NCBI GenBank assembly: GCA_910584095.1
Contig: CAJTYU010000028.1
Span: 1-37,717 of the forward strand
Length of the DNA stretch: 37,717 nt
From: an uncultured Dorea sp.
GTDB taxonomy: Bacteria > Bacillota > Clostridia > Lachnospirales > Lachnospiraceae
Direction: 5' to 3'
Positions 24,600-32,523 of the stretch are shown here, one piece after another. The notes under the pieces are model-generated. The model searched no databases, had not been told where the DNA came from, and saw only the letters and a program-made list of their open reading frames with translations. The stretch's first letter is position 1; the number at the start of each line of letters is the position of its first letter. Made by a program: the position numbers and the translations under genes.

Positions 24600-24627
24600 A
24601 AAAAATCTGCCATCGGCAGATTTTTTT
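24600..24627 (+). terminator. Intrinsic terminator of LacI regulator 1
   Basis: A 12-bp stem (24600-24611 with 24615-24626), a 3-nt loop and a run of seven T, starting a few bases after the stop codon. Confidence 0.85.
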
Positions 24628-24630
24628 ACT

Positions 24631-24764
24631 TTATATCATAGGAAAGTCCTCCGAGCTTCCCTATGATATAAAAAGCCCTCCGGGCAGGATCGCACTGCGG
24701 CGGAAAGGTAAAATGTCGCCAGAGCGACCCGGCGCAGGCGGAGAATCCAGCAAAGCAGGATTCT
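24631..24764. repeat. Compact multi-hairpin intergenic element
   Basis: Four inverted repeats follow one another. They are a 12-bp stem TTATATCATAGG/CCTATGATATAA (24631-24642 with 24660-24671), GCCC-TCC-GGGC (24675-24685), GTCGC/GCGAC (24715-24728), and AGAATCC/GGATTCT (24742-24748 with 24758-24764). No coding frame is supported. It looks like a dispersed intergenic repeat unit of the kind found in Lachnospiraceae genomes rather than part of the iol promoter. The rest of the 456-bp gap holds octamer sites and the iolG promoter. Confidence 0.5.
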
Positions 24765-24901
24765 TATTCATACTAGCATTCCCATTCTGTTTTGAAAATC
24801 TTCCGGGAGGATGCACAAGCTACGCGCGGGGCAAAAGCAGAGCGCCAGAAATATAATAACGCGGGAGTATGCGAAACGGCGCTGGGAATCATGCCTCTAC
24901 C

Positions 24902-24924
24902 TTGCGTGCGTGGAAAATGCGTGC
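24902..24924 (+). promoter_or_regulatory. Paired TGCGTGC operator half-sites upstream of iolG
   Basis: TTGCGTGC at 24902-24909 and ATGCGTGC at 24917-24924, 15 bp apart, lie about 85 bp upstream of the iolG promoter. They match octamers near both lacI genes and iolC and are candidate auxiliary LacI-type sites. Confidence 0.5.
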
Positions 24925-24986
24925 AAAAGAAAAACCTCTGTGAATAATTGATAAAAAATAATTGTTAATTTTGTCTAAAAAACGAA

Positions 24987-25015
24987 TTGCGTTCACGTGC
25001 ACATCATGATATTCT
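24987..25015 (+). promoter_or_regulatory. Promoter of the iolG operon
   Basis: TTGCGT (24987-24992) and TATTCT (25010-25015) are separated by 17 bp. The -35 is part of an octamer-like sequence continuing as TCACGTGCAC, so a LacI-type repressor would cover it. The lacI regulator 2 promoter uses the same -35. Confidence 0.5.
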
Positions 25016-25051
25016 TACTACATCAAATAAAACAAACGGAGGTAAAAAAAG

Positions 25052-26056
25052 ATGTTAAAAGTAGGAGTTATCGGATGCGGCGGAATGGGAAGGGACCATA
25101 TAAAGAGGATTACAGAAAGAATCCAGGGGGCAGAAGTTGTGGCTGTTTCGGATGTGTTTGAAGAGGGCGCCAAGAAGGCTGCAGAGATTGCAGGCGGCGC
25201 GAAGGTGTATACCGACGGCAAGGCGCTGATACAGGATCCGGATGTTGAGGCGGTGCTGGTAGTGTCTCCGGGTTTTGCACACTGCGACGATCTGCTTGAA
25301 GCGATTCGGGCGGGCAAGAGAGTGTTTTGCGAGAAACCGCTCTGTACCACTGCAGACGACTGTAAAAAGGTAATGGAAGCGGAAGAAGCGGCAGGAAAGC
25401 ACCTGATCCAGTTGGGATTTATGCGCCGTTACCACAAAGGGTACAACCAGATTAAGGATGCGATAGCAACAGGCGAATTTGGAGAGCCGCTGATGATGCA
25501 CTGCACGCACCGCAATCCGGAGGTAGGAACGAATTACAATACGCCGATGGCAGTACACGATACAGTTATCCATGAAATCGATCTGTGTCACTGGCTGGTA
25601 AACGACGATTATGACAGCGTGCAGGTTATCATGCCGAAGGTTACAAAATATTCCCATTCAGAACTGAAAGATCCGCAGATTATGCTCCTGCGTACAAAGA
25701 GCGGAATCTGCATTGATGTGGAATGTTTTGTAAATTGTAAATTTGGATATGACATTAACTGCGAGGTTGTATGCGAGGATGGGGCCCTTAAGATGGGAAC
25801 TCCGATGGCGCCGTCTATTAGGAAAAATGCACAGTGTTCTACGGAGATTACTACAGACTGCTTTGTGTTATTCAAGGATGCCTACGATGCAGAAATCCAG
25901 AACTGGGTTGACTGTGCGGGGAAAGGCGTGATTGAAGGGCCGAATACATGGGACGGATATTTGGCCGCTGTGACGGCAGACGCTCTTGTGAAGGCGCAGG
26001 AAACGGGAAATATTGAAAAAGTCGTAACCGTAGAAAAACCGGATTTTTATAAATAA
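25052..26056 (+). CDS. iolG: Inositol 2-dehydrogenase (Gfo/Idh/MocA family)
   Basis: A 334-residue NAD-dependent dehydrogenase that oxidises myo-inositol to scyllo-inosose, the first catabolic step. The N-terminal Rossmann motif is GCGGMG (8-13). The catalytic triad K95 (EKP), D170 and H174 (HDTVIHEID) aligns with K97, D172 and H176 of Bacillus IolG. Ribosome site ACGGAGG precedes the ATG. It is first in a five-gene operon with iolI, transporter, iolE and iolH. Close relatives act on scyllo-inositol or D-chiro-inositol; context makes myo-inositol most likely. Confidence 0.85.
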   Translation: MLKVGVIGCGGMGRDHIKRITERIQGAEVVAVSDVFEEGAKKAAEIAGGAKVYTDGKALIQDPDVEAVLVVSPGFAHCDDLLEAIRAGKRVFCEKPLCTTADDCKKVMEAEEAAGKHLIQLGFMRRYHKGYNQIKDAIATGEFGEPLMMHCTHRNPEVGTNYNTPMAVHDTVIHEIDLCHWLVNDDYDSVQVIMPKVTKYSHSELKDPQIMLLRTKSGICIDVECFVNCKFGYDINCEVVCEDGALKMGTPMAPSIRKNAQCSTEITTDCFVLFKDAYDAEIQNWVDCAGKGVIEGPNTWDGYLAAVTADALVKAQETGNIEKVVTVEKPDFYK

Positions 26057-26081
26057 GAATACATAGGAGGAGAACAGGATT

Positions 26082-26915
26082 ATGAAATTAGGATTTAATC
26101 AGGCGACAGCATTGGAATGTAAGGGACAGTCCCTGCAGGCAGATTTGGAAATGTGTGAAAAATATGGGTTTGATTACATAGAGATACGGTTCGACTGTAT
26201 CCGGGATTATCTAAAAGAACATACCTTAGAGGAACTTGCCGGATGGTTTCAAACCCATCATCTGAAGCCATGGGCGTACAATACGCTGATTTACTTTAAT
26301 CAGCGGGACGAGGCCGGAGAGAAAGAGATTGATGAAGAAGTTGATTTTATCATGGAAGTGTCCAGAGCGATTGGAATGAAGATGCTGATTACGGTTCCGG
26401 CATTTGACGTAAAGGATAAGAGCGTAGGAGAGATCAAAGAAGAAGCGGTGGCAAGGCTTCGTTATCTGGCCGATAAGGTAGGGGAAGATATGAAGATTTC
26501 CCTTGAATTCTGCGGGGCGCCGAATTGTTCCATTAATCAGTTTGGAACAGCTTACGATGTGGTAAAAGAAGTAGACCGCCCAAATGTAGGGATTACGGTA
26601 GATACCTTCCATTTCCACGAGATGTGTTCAAAGCTGGAAGATCTGGAGAATGCAGACGGAAGCAAGATCTTTGCGTATCATCTGAACGACTGCGAAGACC
26701 TGCCTCTCGGTTCCTGCGGAGACGACAAGAGATTGTGGCCGGAAGAGGGCGTCGTAGACCATGCGGGAATTGCGAAAGCCCTGAAGAAGATCGGGTTTGA
26801 CGGGGTATGTACGATTGAGGAATTTCGTCCGGAGTATTATGAGATGAGCCACGAAGAGAATGTGAAGAAGGCGGCGGAAGTAACCAGAGACTTTACCCGG
26901 AAATATTTCGGATAA
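26082..26915 (+). CDS. iolI: Inosose isomerase IolI
   Basis: A 277-residue TIM-barrel sugar isomerase/epimerase, collinear with Bacillus subtilis IolI (278 residues): MKLGFNQATALE at the start, CEKYGFDYIEIR, FQTHHLKPWAYN, VDTFHFHEM, and FRPEYYE near the end. Predicted metal ligands are glutamate in SLEFCG, aspartate and histidine in the VDTFHFH segment, and glutamate in TIEEFRPEYY. It interconverts inosose isomers, broadening the pathway to other inositols. It lies 25 bp after iolG, with AGGAGGAGA as ribosome site. Confidence 0.88.
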   Translation: MKLGFNQATALECKGQSLQADLEMCEKYGFDYIEIRFDCIRDYLKEHTLEELAGWFQTHHLKPWAYNTLIYFNQRDEAGEKEIDEEVDFIMEVSRAIGMKMLITVPAFDVKDKSVGEIKEEAVARLRYLADKVGEDMKISLEFCGAPNCSINQFGTAYDVVKEVDRPNVGITVDTFHFHEMCSKLEDLENADGSKIFAYHLNDCEDLPLGSCGDDKRLWPEEGVVDHAGIAKALKKIGFDGVCTIEEFRPEYYEMSHEENVKKAAEVTRDFTRKYFG

Positions 26916-26991
26916 GCGGCGAGAAATATGTTGCTATGTGCGGCATGGGAGACCGCTCATAGTAACACAAAAATATCTCAGATAAATGGAA

Positions 26992-27016
26992 AGGCTGTGC
27001 CGTGCAGGCACAGCCT
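26992..27016 (+). other. Perfect hairpin upstream of the transporter fusion
   Basis: AGGCTGTGCC pairs with GGCACAGCCT across a 5-nt loop (10-bp perfect stem). There is no T run afterwards, so it is not a classic terminator. A weaker stem lies at about 26930-26964. In the 170-bp gap inside the iol operon these could be a processing or stability element that sets transporter dosage. Confidence 0.6.
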
Positions 27017-27088
27017 GAATGGGGGAATTACTGTATGAAACAGGGAGGAATACCTGAATTATTGAATTTTAGACAGCGGGGACGGGAT

Positions 27089-29131
27089 ATGAATGAATTC
27101 ATAAAGGTTCCGCTGGGAGAGAAGCTGTCCTATTGCTTTGGGGATCCGGCGTTGACGCTGATGTATACCATGACGACCACATTGCTGATTTACTTTTATA
27201 CGAATGTGGTGGGAATTTCGGCAGGGGCGGTAGGAATGATTATGCTGCTGTCAAGAGTGTTTGACGGATTTTCAGATGTTTTGATGGGGACGATTATAGA
27301 CAGGACCCATTCTAAGTACGGGAAGGCCCGTATTTGGATTTTGCGGCTGGCAGTGCCTTATGCGCTGGCTGCAATCCTGTTATTTACGATGCCGCCTATG
27401 GGGGATACCGGAAAGGTAATCTATGCATTTGTAACCTACAACATTATGAACACTGTCGTATATACGGCGATCAGCCAGCCGTTTCACGCGCTGGGATCGC
27501 TGATGAGCCGGGACCGCAGGGAACGGGATGTAATTTGCAATATCCGTATGGTATTATCTATTACGGCAAGTATGATTATTACAGCCTTTACCTTGCCGCT
27601 GATTAATATGACGGCAAAGCTGATTCAGAACCAGCAGGCGGCATGGATTATTGTAACGGCAGTTTACGCGGTGGTTTCCGTATTTGTTCTCCTGAATACC
27701 TATATGAACTGTACGGAGCGTGTAAAGGCGGCCAAGAAAGAGAATGCGAAGGATAATATTCCATTCTGGACAGCGTTTAAAGCAACGGTGACGAACAGAT
27801 ATTTTCTGATTGCTCTGGGGCTGATGGTGTTCTATACGGCATATCAGATCATTATAGGAACAGATCTTACTTATTACTGCCAGTATGTGTTAAATGATGT
27901 GGATCTGGTTATGCCGCTGTCAGCTTCGGAGAAAATTGCGACTATTGTGGGAATCGCTATGCTGCCGAAGCTCCTGCCGAAATATGGCAAACGGAATCTG
28001 ATTTGTACCGGGTGTCTGCTTGGAATTGCAGGCCAGCTTTTGTTCCTTCTTAACATTACCAGCGTTCCTCTCGGGATGCTGACCTGCATCATGAGGGGAA
28101 TCGGAATTGCGCCTTTCTATGGCGTGCAGTATTCGCTGCCGAGCGATGCGATTGAATATGGCCATTGGAAAACGGGAGTCCGGGTAGAAGGCCTGATGTT
28201 CTCGTCTATGAGTATGGGGCAGAAGGCAGGTTCCGGATTTACCTCGGCAATTATGGGGGCGATTCTGTCTATGGCCGCTTTTGACGGACTAAAGGCCACA
28301 GCGGCAGAACAGACGGCAGAAGCAATATCCGTAATCAAAGGATTTTATCTGTATGTACCGATTGGCCTGTGGGCGGTTATGTTTCTGATCGCCGCGTGCT
28401 ATCAGCTAGATAAGATGTATGACCGGATGATGCAGGAACTGATTGCGAGAGAAAGCGGAAAGGAAGAAATGCTGGTACAGCAGGCGGCGCAGGAGAAGAA
28501 CGGAGACCGGGCAAAAGGCAACCGGATTAATATTGCGATTGGACGCGTTTATGGAAGCAGCGGACGTCAGATTGCGGACCGGCTGGCGAAAGAACTGAAC
28601 TGCAGAGTATATGATAAGCAGATTATTTATCTTCTGGCGGAAAAGCTTGGTTTAGAAGCGGCAGAACCGGAACAGATACAGAACTATCTGGACTCTTATA
28701 TGGCAAAGGATAATGTGGTATTTGCTCCTTATGCATATACAACAGCCGGAACAACGGGAGAGATGACGGCGGCAGAGATGTTTGCGACCCAGAGCAGGCT
28801 GATACGAAAGTTTGCGAAAGAAAAGCCGGGAGTTTTCCTTGACAGATGCGCTAATTTTTTACTAAAGGATATGCCGCATACCTATTCTTTCTATTTATAT
28901 GCAGACGACGCTTACCGGGAGAAGGAAGGCAGAGAGTATTACCAAGGCGAAAGCCTGGAAGAATTAAAGGCAAGAGATGAGCAGAGAAACATATATTACC
29001 AGCAGTTTACCGGAACAAGAAGGGATGATCCCCAGTACTATGATATGGAAATTAATGTGGGAAAGGCCGGGATTGACGGCACGGTACAGGTGATACTGGA
29101 TTATGTTACGAGGAGGGAAGGCAGATGTTAG
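27089..29131 (+). CDS. GPH-type sugar transporter fused to a cytidylate-kinase-like domain
   Basis: About 680 residues. Residues 1-455 form a GPH/MFS symporter (LGEKLSYCFGDPALTLMY at the start, DRTHSKYGKARIWILR loop, about twelve hydrophobic segments). A polar linker follows, and residues 478-680 form a cytidylate_kin2-like domain (INIAIGRVYGSSGRQIADRLAKEL in pieces, later VFLDRCANFLLKD and DDAYREKEGREYY). The domain keeps the glycine loop G485-x3-G489 but lacks the lysine of classic Walker A, as in its family. The start at 27089 fits GPH alignments; longer starts at 27002 or 27035 run through a hairpin or lack support. It probably imports inositol. The stop overlaps the iolE start. Confidence 0.85.
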   Translation: MNEFIKVPLGEKLSYCFGDPALTLMYTMTTTLLIYFYTNVVGISAGAVGMIMLLSRVFDGFSDVLMGTIIDRTHSKYGKARIWILRLAVPYALAAILLFTMPPMGDTGKVIYAFVTYNIMNTVVYTAISQPFHALGSLMSRDRRERDVICNIRMVLSITASMIITAFTLPLINMTAKLIQNQQAAWIIVTAVYAVVSVFVLLNTYMNCTERVKAAKKENAKDNIPFWTAFKATVTNRYFLIALGLMVFYTAYQIIIGTDLTYYCQYVLNDVDLVMPLSASEKIATIVGIAMLPKLLPKYGKRNLICTGCLLGIAGQLLFLLNITSVPLGMLTCIMRGIGIAPFYGVQYSLPSDAIEYGHWKTGVRVEGLMFSSMSMGQKAGSGFTSAIMGAILSMAAFDGLKATAAEQTAEAISVIKGFYLYVPIGLWAVMFLIAACYQLDKMYDRMMQELIARESGKEEMLVQQAAQEKNGDRAKGNRINIAIGRVYGSSGRQIADRLAKELNCRVYDKQIIYLLAEKLGLEAAEPEQIQNYLDSYMAKDNVVFAPYAYTTAGTTGEMTAAEMFATQSRLIRKFAKEKPGVFLDRCANFLLKDMPHTYSFYLYADDAYREKEGREYYQGESLEELKARDEQRNIYYQQFTGTRRDDPQYYDMEINVGKAGIDGTVQVILDYVTRREGRC

Positions 29132-30021
29132 ATAAGAATAAAGTAAAGCTGGGGATTGCCCCGATAGCGTGGACCAATGACGATATGCCGGATCTTGGCA
29201 GTGAAAATACTTTTGAACAGTGTGTCAGCGAGATGGCGCTGGCCGGATTCACCGGCTCTGAGGTAGGCGGAAAATATCCGACAGACCCGGAGGCGCTAAA
29301 AGCGGCGCTGGATATCCGTGGGATCCGGATCTGTAACCAGTGGTTTTCTTCCTTCCTGATTTCTAAGCCCTATGAGGAGACCGAAAAAGAATTTGAAAAG
29401 GCGACGGATTTCCTGAAGGCAATGGGAGCGAAGGTGATTGGGGTGTCGGAACAAAGCTACAGTATTCAGGGGAAAACAGACCAGCCCGTATGGGAAGGCA
29501 AATATGTGATGAATGATGAAGAATGGAATCTTCTAACAGAAGGCCTGAACCGGCTGGGGAGAATTGCGAAGGATAAGGGAATGACGCTGACGTTCCACCA
29601 CCATATGGGAACTGTGATTCAGACAGAGGAAGAAATTGACCGTTTTATGGAATCGGTGGATCCGGAGCTGGTATATCTTCTGTTCGACAGCGGACACTTG
29701 TCTTTTGCGGAAGTTGATCCGGCGAAGGTACTGCGCAAATATGTAAACAGGGTGAAGCATGTTCACCTGAAGGATATCCGGAAAGAGATGGCCGAAAGAT
29801 CCCGCAGGGAGAGATGGAGCTTTCTAAAAGGGGTCAGAGAAGGCGTATTTACGGTTCCGGGAGACGGCGATGTGGATTTCGGGCCGATTTTTACGATTTT
29901 GGAAGAATCGGGCTATGAAGGTTATGTAGTAGTGGAGGCGGAACAGGATCCTGCGAAGGCAAATCCTTATGCATACGCATTGAAGGCAAGAAAATATATC
30001 GCGGAAAAGACAGGTTTATAG
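29125..30021 (+). CDS. iolE: Inosose dehydratase IolE
   Basis: A 298-residue TIM-barrel dehydratase that turns scyllo-inosose into 3D-(3,5/4)-trihydroxycyclohexane-1,2-dione. Characteristic segments are LGIAPIAWTNDDMPDLG near the start, LTFHHHMGTVIQTEEEIDRFM in the middle, LLFDSGHLSFA, VKHVHLKDIR, and VPGDGDVDFGPIF. The metal site is expected in the HHH, DSGH and HLKD region. The ATG overlaps the transporter stop by seven bases, indicating coupled translation; GGAGG precedes it. Confidence 0.93.
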   Translation: MLDKNKVKLGIAPIAWTNDDMPDLGSENTFEQCVSEMALAGFTGSEVGGKYPTDPEALKAALDIRGIRICNQWFSSFLISKPYEETEKEFEKATDFLKAMGAKVIGVSEQSYSIQGKTDQPVWEGKYVMNDEEWNLLTEGLNRLGRIAKDKGMTLTFHHHMGTVIQTEEEIDRFMESVDPELVYLLFDSGHLSFAEVDPAKVLRKYVNRVKHVHLKDIRKEMAERSRRERWSFLKGVREGVFTVPGDGDVDFGPIFTILEESGYEGYVVVEAEQDPAKANPYAYALKARKYIAEKTGL

Positions 30022-30036
30022 AAAGGGGAATGTGGT

Positions 30037-30954
30037 ATGAAGATAGCGTTTGACGTTGACGTATTGGCGAAACAGATGGATATTAACCGTATGGTGCATC
30101 AGGTGGCCGACTGGGGATACAAATATATTGAGCAGTCGCCGCATCCGAGAATTAATCCGTTTTATAAGCATCCTCTGTTCTCGAAAGAATGTGAAAGGGA
30201 ATACAGGAAAGCGCTGAAAGAAACCGGCGTGGAGATTTCCTCCTTTATTGTGGTATACCGGTGGTCGGGTCCTGCAGAGGAACAGAGGCAGTTTGCGGTG
30301 GCAAATTGGAAGAGAATGATCCAAATCGCGGCAGATATGGGAGTAACAGTCATTAATACCGAGCTTTCCGGTGATCCGAACCAGCAGGAAATTTGCAATG
30401 GCATGTGGTTTAAATCAATGGAAGAACTGCTGCCGGTTATTGAGCGGGAGGGAATGCGGGTGGAAATCCAGTCACACCCGTATGACTTCTGCGAGCTGAA
30501 TAATGAGACGTGCGATATGGTGAAGTCATTCCGTTCGCCGAATCTGGGTTATGTATATTCCTCGCCCCATGGTTTTTTCTATGATCAGGGAAAGGGAGAC
30601 GTGCGCTCTATGCTGAAATATGCGGGAGATGAACTGACCCATGTCCTGTTTGCGGATACCTTTAACCAGACTTTGGACTGCCGTTATATCGCGAATCCGC
30701 CATGGCTGAATTCCAGAGGAAAATCGGACGTAACGATTCACCAGCATCTGGCAATGGGAGAAGGAGATGTGGACTTCGACGGTATTTTTGAGACCTTGCG
30801 TGAAATGGACTTTGCGAAAAAACAGCTTAAGGAAAACGCGCCGATGGCAGGCGGGGATAATATTGCCTGCGTATCCATGTTTGGATTTCCAGAGAAGATG
30901 GCAAAGCAGGCGCCGGAGGCAAGGGAGAGGATAGAGAAAGAACTGCTCTGTTAA
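30037..30954 (+). CDS. iolH: IolH-like sugar isomerase/epimerase
   Basis: A 305-residue TIM-barrel protein starting 15 bp after iolE. Its opening (MKIAFDVDVLA, GYKYIEQSPH), the SGPAEEQRQ, NWKRMI and SMEELLPVIEREGM segments, and AGDELTHVLFADTFNQ followed by IHQHLAMGEGDVDFDG fit the IolH family of inositol operons. The reaction of IolH is not firmly established. It probably handles an alternative inosose or a keto intermediate. It is the last gene of the iolG transcript; the following 240 bp carry the second regulator promoter. Confidence 0.75.
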   Translation: MKIAFDVDVLAKQMDINRMVHQVADWGYKYIEQSPHPRINPFYKHPLFSKECEREYRKALKETGVEISSFIVVYRWSGPAEEQRQFAVANWKRMIQIAADMGVTVINTELSGDPNQQEICNGMWFKSMEELLPVIEREGMRVEIQSHPYDFCELNNETCDMVKSFRSPNLGYVYSSPHGFFYDQGKGDVRSMLKYAGDELTHVLFADTFNQTLDCRYIANPPWLNSRGKSDVTIHQHLAMGEGDVDFDGIFETLREMDFAKKQLKENAPMAGGDNIACVSMFGFPEKMAKQAPEARERIEKELLC

Positions 30955-31087
30955 ATTTGTTGATACCTAATGTGATACTACATATAAGATAAGCAGAAGA
31001 TATTTGGGATGCCGGCCTATTACGATTCCAAAGCATGAGCCGGATGAGAGCTGCAATGTTGTGGATGAAATAAGAATGCATAAAAGA

Positions 31088-31120
31088 TGGCACGCAAAGT
31101 GTTGCGTGCCATTTGCGTGT
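31088..31120. promoter_or_regulatory. Palindromic LacI-type operator over the regulator 2 promoter
   Basis: TGGCACGCAA (31088-31097), 4 bp, TTGCGTGCCA (31102-31111): a perfect 10-bp inverted repeat. A further TTGCGTGT direct repeat follows 11 bp on, at 31113-31120. It overlaps the -35 of the promoter, so it is likely an autorepression site. Confidence 0.65.
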
Positions 31121-31130
31121 GTGGTAGAAT
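31102..31130 (+). promoter_or_regulatory. Promoter of LacI regulator 2
   Basis: TTGCGT (31102-31107) and TAGAAT (31125-31130) are separated by 17 bp. The -35 is the right arm of the palindromic operator. Confidence 0.6.
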
Positions 31131-31193
31131 GTGTGAAAGACGCAGAAAGATTTGGGAAACAGGAATATTTCAAGAAGCAGAGAGGGAACGAAG

Positions 31194-32213
31194 ATGGCGG
31201 TGACAATCCAGCAGATCGCGGAAGCGGTAGGAGTATCAAGGGGAACGGTAGACCGGGCGCTGAATAACCGGGGAAGGATCAATCCTGAGGTTGCAAAGCG
31301 GGTTCAGAGGGCGGCAGAGGAGATGGGATATATTCCAAGGAACCGGAGGACGAAAAAGGGCAGGCGCTTAAGGATAGGCGTAGTGACCCAGCTTGCGAAA
31401 TCCTCGTTTATGCTGGAGGTGAACCGGGGAATCCGGGATGCCGCTATGCAGCTTGAGGACCGGGGGGCGGAACTTGTGTTAAAGGAGTGTCTGTCGGTGG
31501 ATGAGAATGAGCAGCTTACGGCGATTGAAGCGCTGGAGGCAGAAGGGATTGACGGGCTGGCCCTGATGCCGGTGGACTGCGAGGGGATCCGCATAAAGAT
31601 GAACCGGATGATCGACCGGAAGAATATTCCGGTGATTACCTTTAATTCGGATATTGTAGGAACCGGAAGGAGCTGCTTTGTAGGCATGGATAACCGGAAA
31701 AGCGGACGGACGGCGGCAGGACTTATGGGTATGCTGACCCAAGGGAAAGGCAAGGTGCTGGTGATTACCGGGTATTTTGGCAATAACGTGAATAATACCA
31801 GAGTGGACGGCTTTGTGGAGGAATTGAAAGCAGCTTACCCGGATCTGGAGCTTGCAGGGGTGCAGGGAAGCTTTGATAATGCGGACGAGGTGGAAAAGAT
31901 TGTAATGAATACCATGCAGGCTGTTCCGGACATTAACGGCGTTTTTGTGGTGTCCGGGGGGCAGCAGGGGCTGGAACGGGCATACGGGAAGCTGGGACTT
32001 GCAAAAAGACCGTATACGCTCATTTATGACCTGACGCCCAGAAACCGCAGGCTGCTTACGCAGGGAACGGCAGATTTTCTTATTGACCAGGAGGGGTATG
32101 TGCAGGGGTGTCAGCCGCCGCTGATCTTAGCGGATATGCTGCAGAAGGGAAGGCGGCCGGAGAAAGAACTCTGGTATACGAATATTGATATTAAGACGAA
32201 GTATAACTTGTAA
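31194..32213 (+). CDS. LacI-family regulator 2 of the iol region
   Basis: A 339-residue LacI/GalR repressor. The helix-turn-helix QQIAEAVGVSRGTVDRALNN is almost identical to that of regulator 1 (23567), with the recognition part VSRGTVDRALNNRGRI unchanged; effector domains differ more. The true start is ATG 31194 with AGAGG upstream, not an earlier in-frame ATG. It sits between the iolG-H and iolC-D-B transcripts, with octamer sites on both sides. It most likely represses both sets until an inositol-derived ligand binds. Confidence 0.88.
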   Translation: MAVTIQQIAEAVGVSRGTVDRALNNRGRINPEVAKRVQRAAEEMGYIPRNRRTKKGRRLRIGVVTQLAKSSFMLEVNRGIRDAAMQLEDRGAELVLKECLSVDENEQLTAIEALEAEGIDGLALMPVDCEGIRIKMNRMIDRKNIPVITFNSDIVGTGRSCFVGMDNRKSGRTAAGLMGMLTQGKGKVLVITGYFGNNVNNTRVDGFVEELKAAYPDLELAGVQGSFDNADEVEKIVMNTMQAVPDINGVFVVSGGQQGLERAYGKLGLAKRPYTLIYDLTPRNRRLLTQGTADFLIDQEGYVQGCQPPLILADMLQKGRRPEKELWYTNIDIKTKYNL

Positions 32214-32273
32214 CATAAGTATACTCGTTTTCTTATTGAGTTTTCTAAATTTGGAAAGAAACATTTCTTAGAT

Positions 32274-32315
32274 AAGGGAATTGTTTTGTCTGACCGGGCA
32301 AAACAATTCCCTTTT
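32274..32315 (+). terminator. Intrinsic terminator of LacI regulator 2
   Basis: A 14-bp perfect inverted repeat (32274-32287 with 32300-32313) ending in four T. It is symmetric, so it could also stop antisense transcription. The 310-bp gap otherwise holds octamer sites and the iolC promoter. Confidence 0.75.
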
Positions 32316-32332
32316 GCGTGCTAAATGCGTGC
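32314..32332 (+). promoter_or_regulatory. Tandem TGCGTGC half-sites downstream of regulator 2
   Basis: TTGCGTGC at 32314-32321 and ATGCGTGC at 32325-32332 are 11 bp apart, the same spacing as at 31102/31113. They are about 100 bp upstream of the iolC promoter. Confidence 0.5.
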
Positions 32333-32422
32333 GTATGTGATTGCGCAGCTGTAAGAAATATACAAATAAAATCCTGTATATTTGTGGATAACATAGGAAA
32401 TTTGAAAAAATGGGAATTATAC

Positions 32423-32451
32423 TTGAAAATATGCGCATTGCGTGCTATTAT
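32423..32451 (+). promoter_or_regulatory. iolC promoter with an octamer inside the spacer
   Basis: TTGAAA (32423-32428) and TATTAT (32446-32451) are separated by 17 bp. TTGCGTGC fills 32438-32445, touching the -10, and an inverted copy GCACGCAA lies at 32479-32486 downstream of the start. Binding here would directly block polymerase. Confidence 0.65.
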
Positions 32452-32523
32452 GCAATTAACAAACAAAGCACATCAAAAGCACGCAAAAAAACTAAAAAAC
32501 ACGCAGGAATGGAGGAGACAAAG

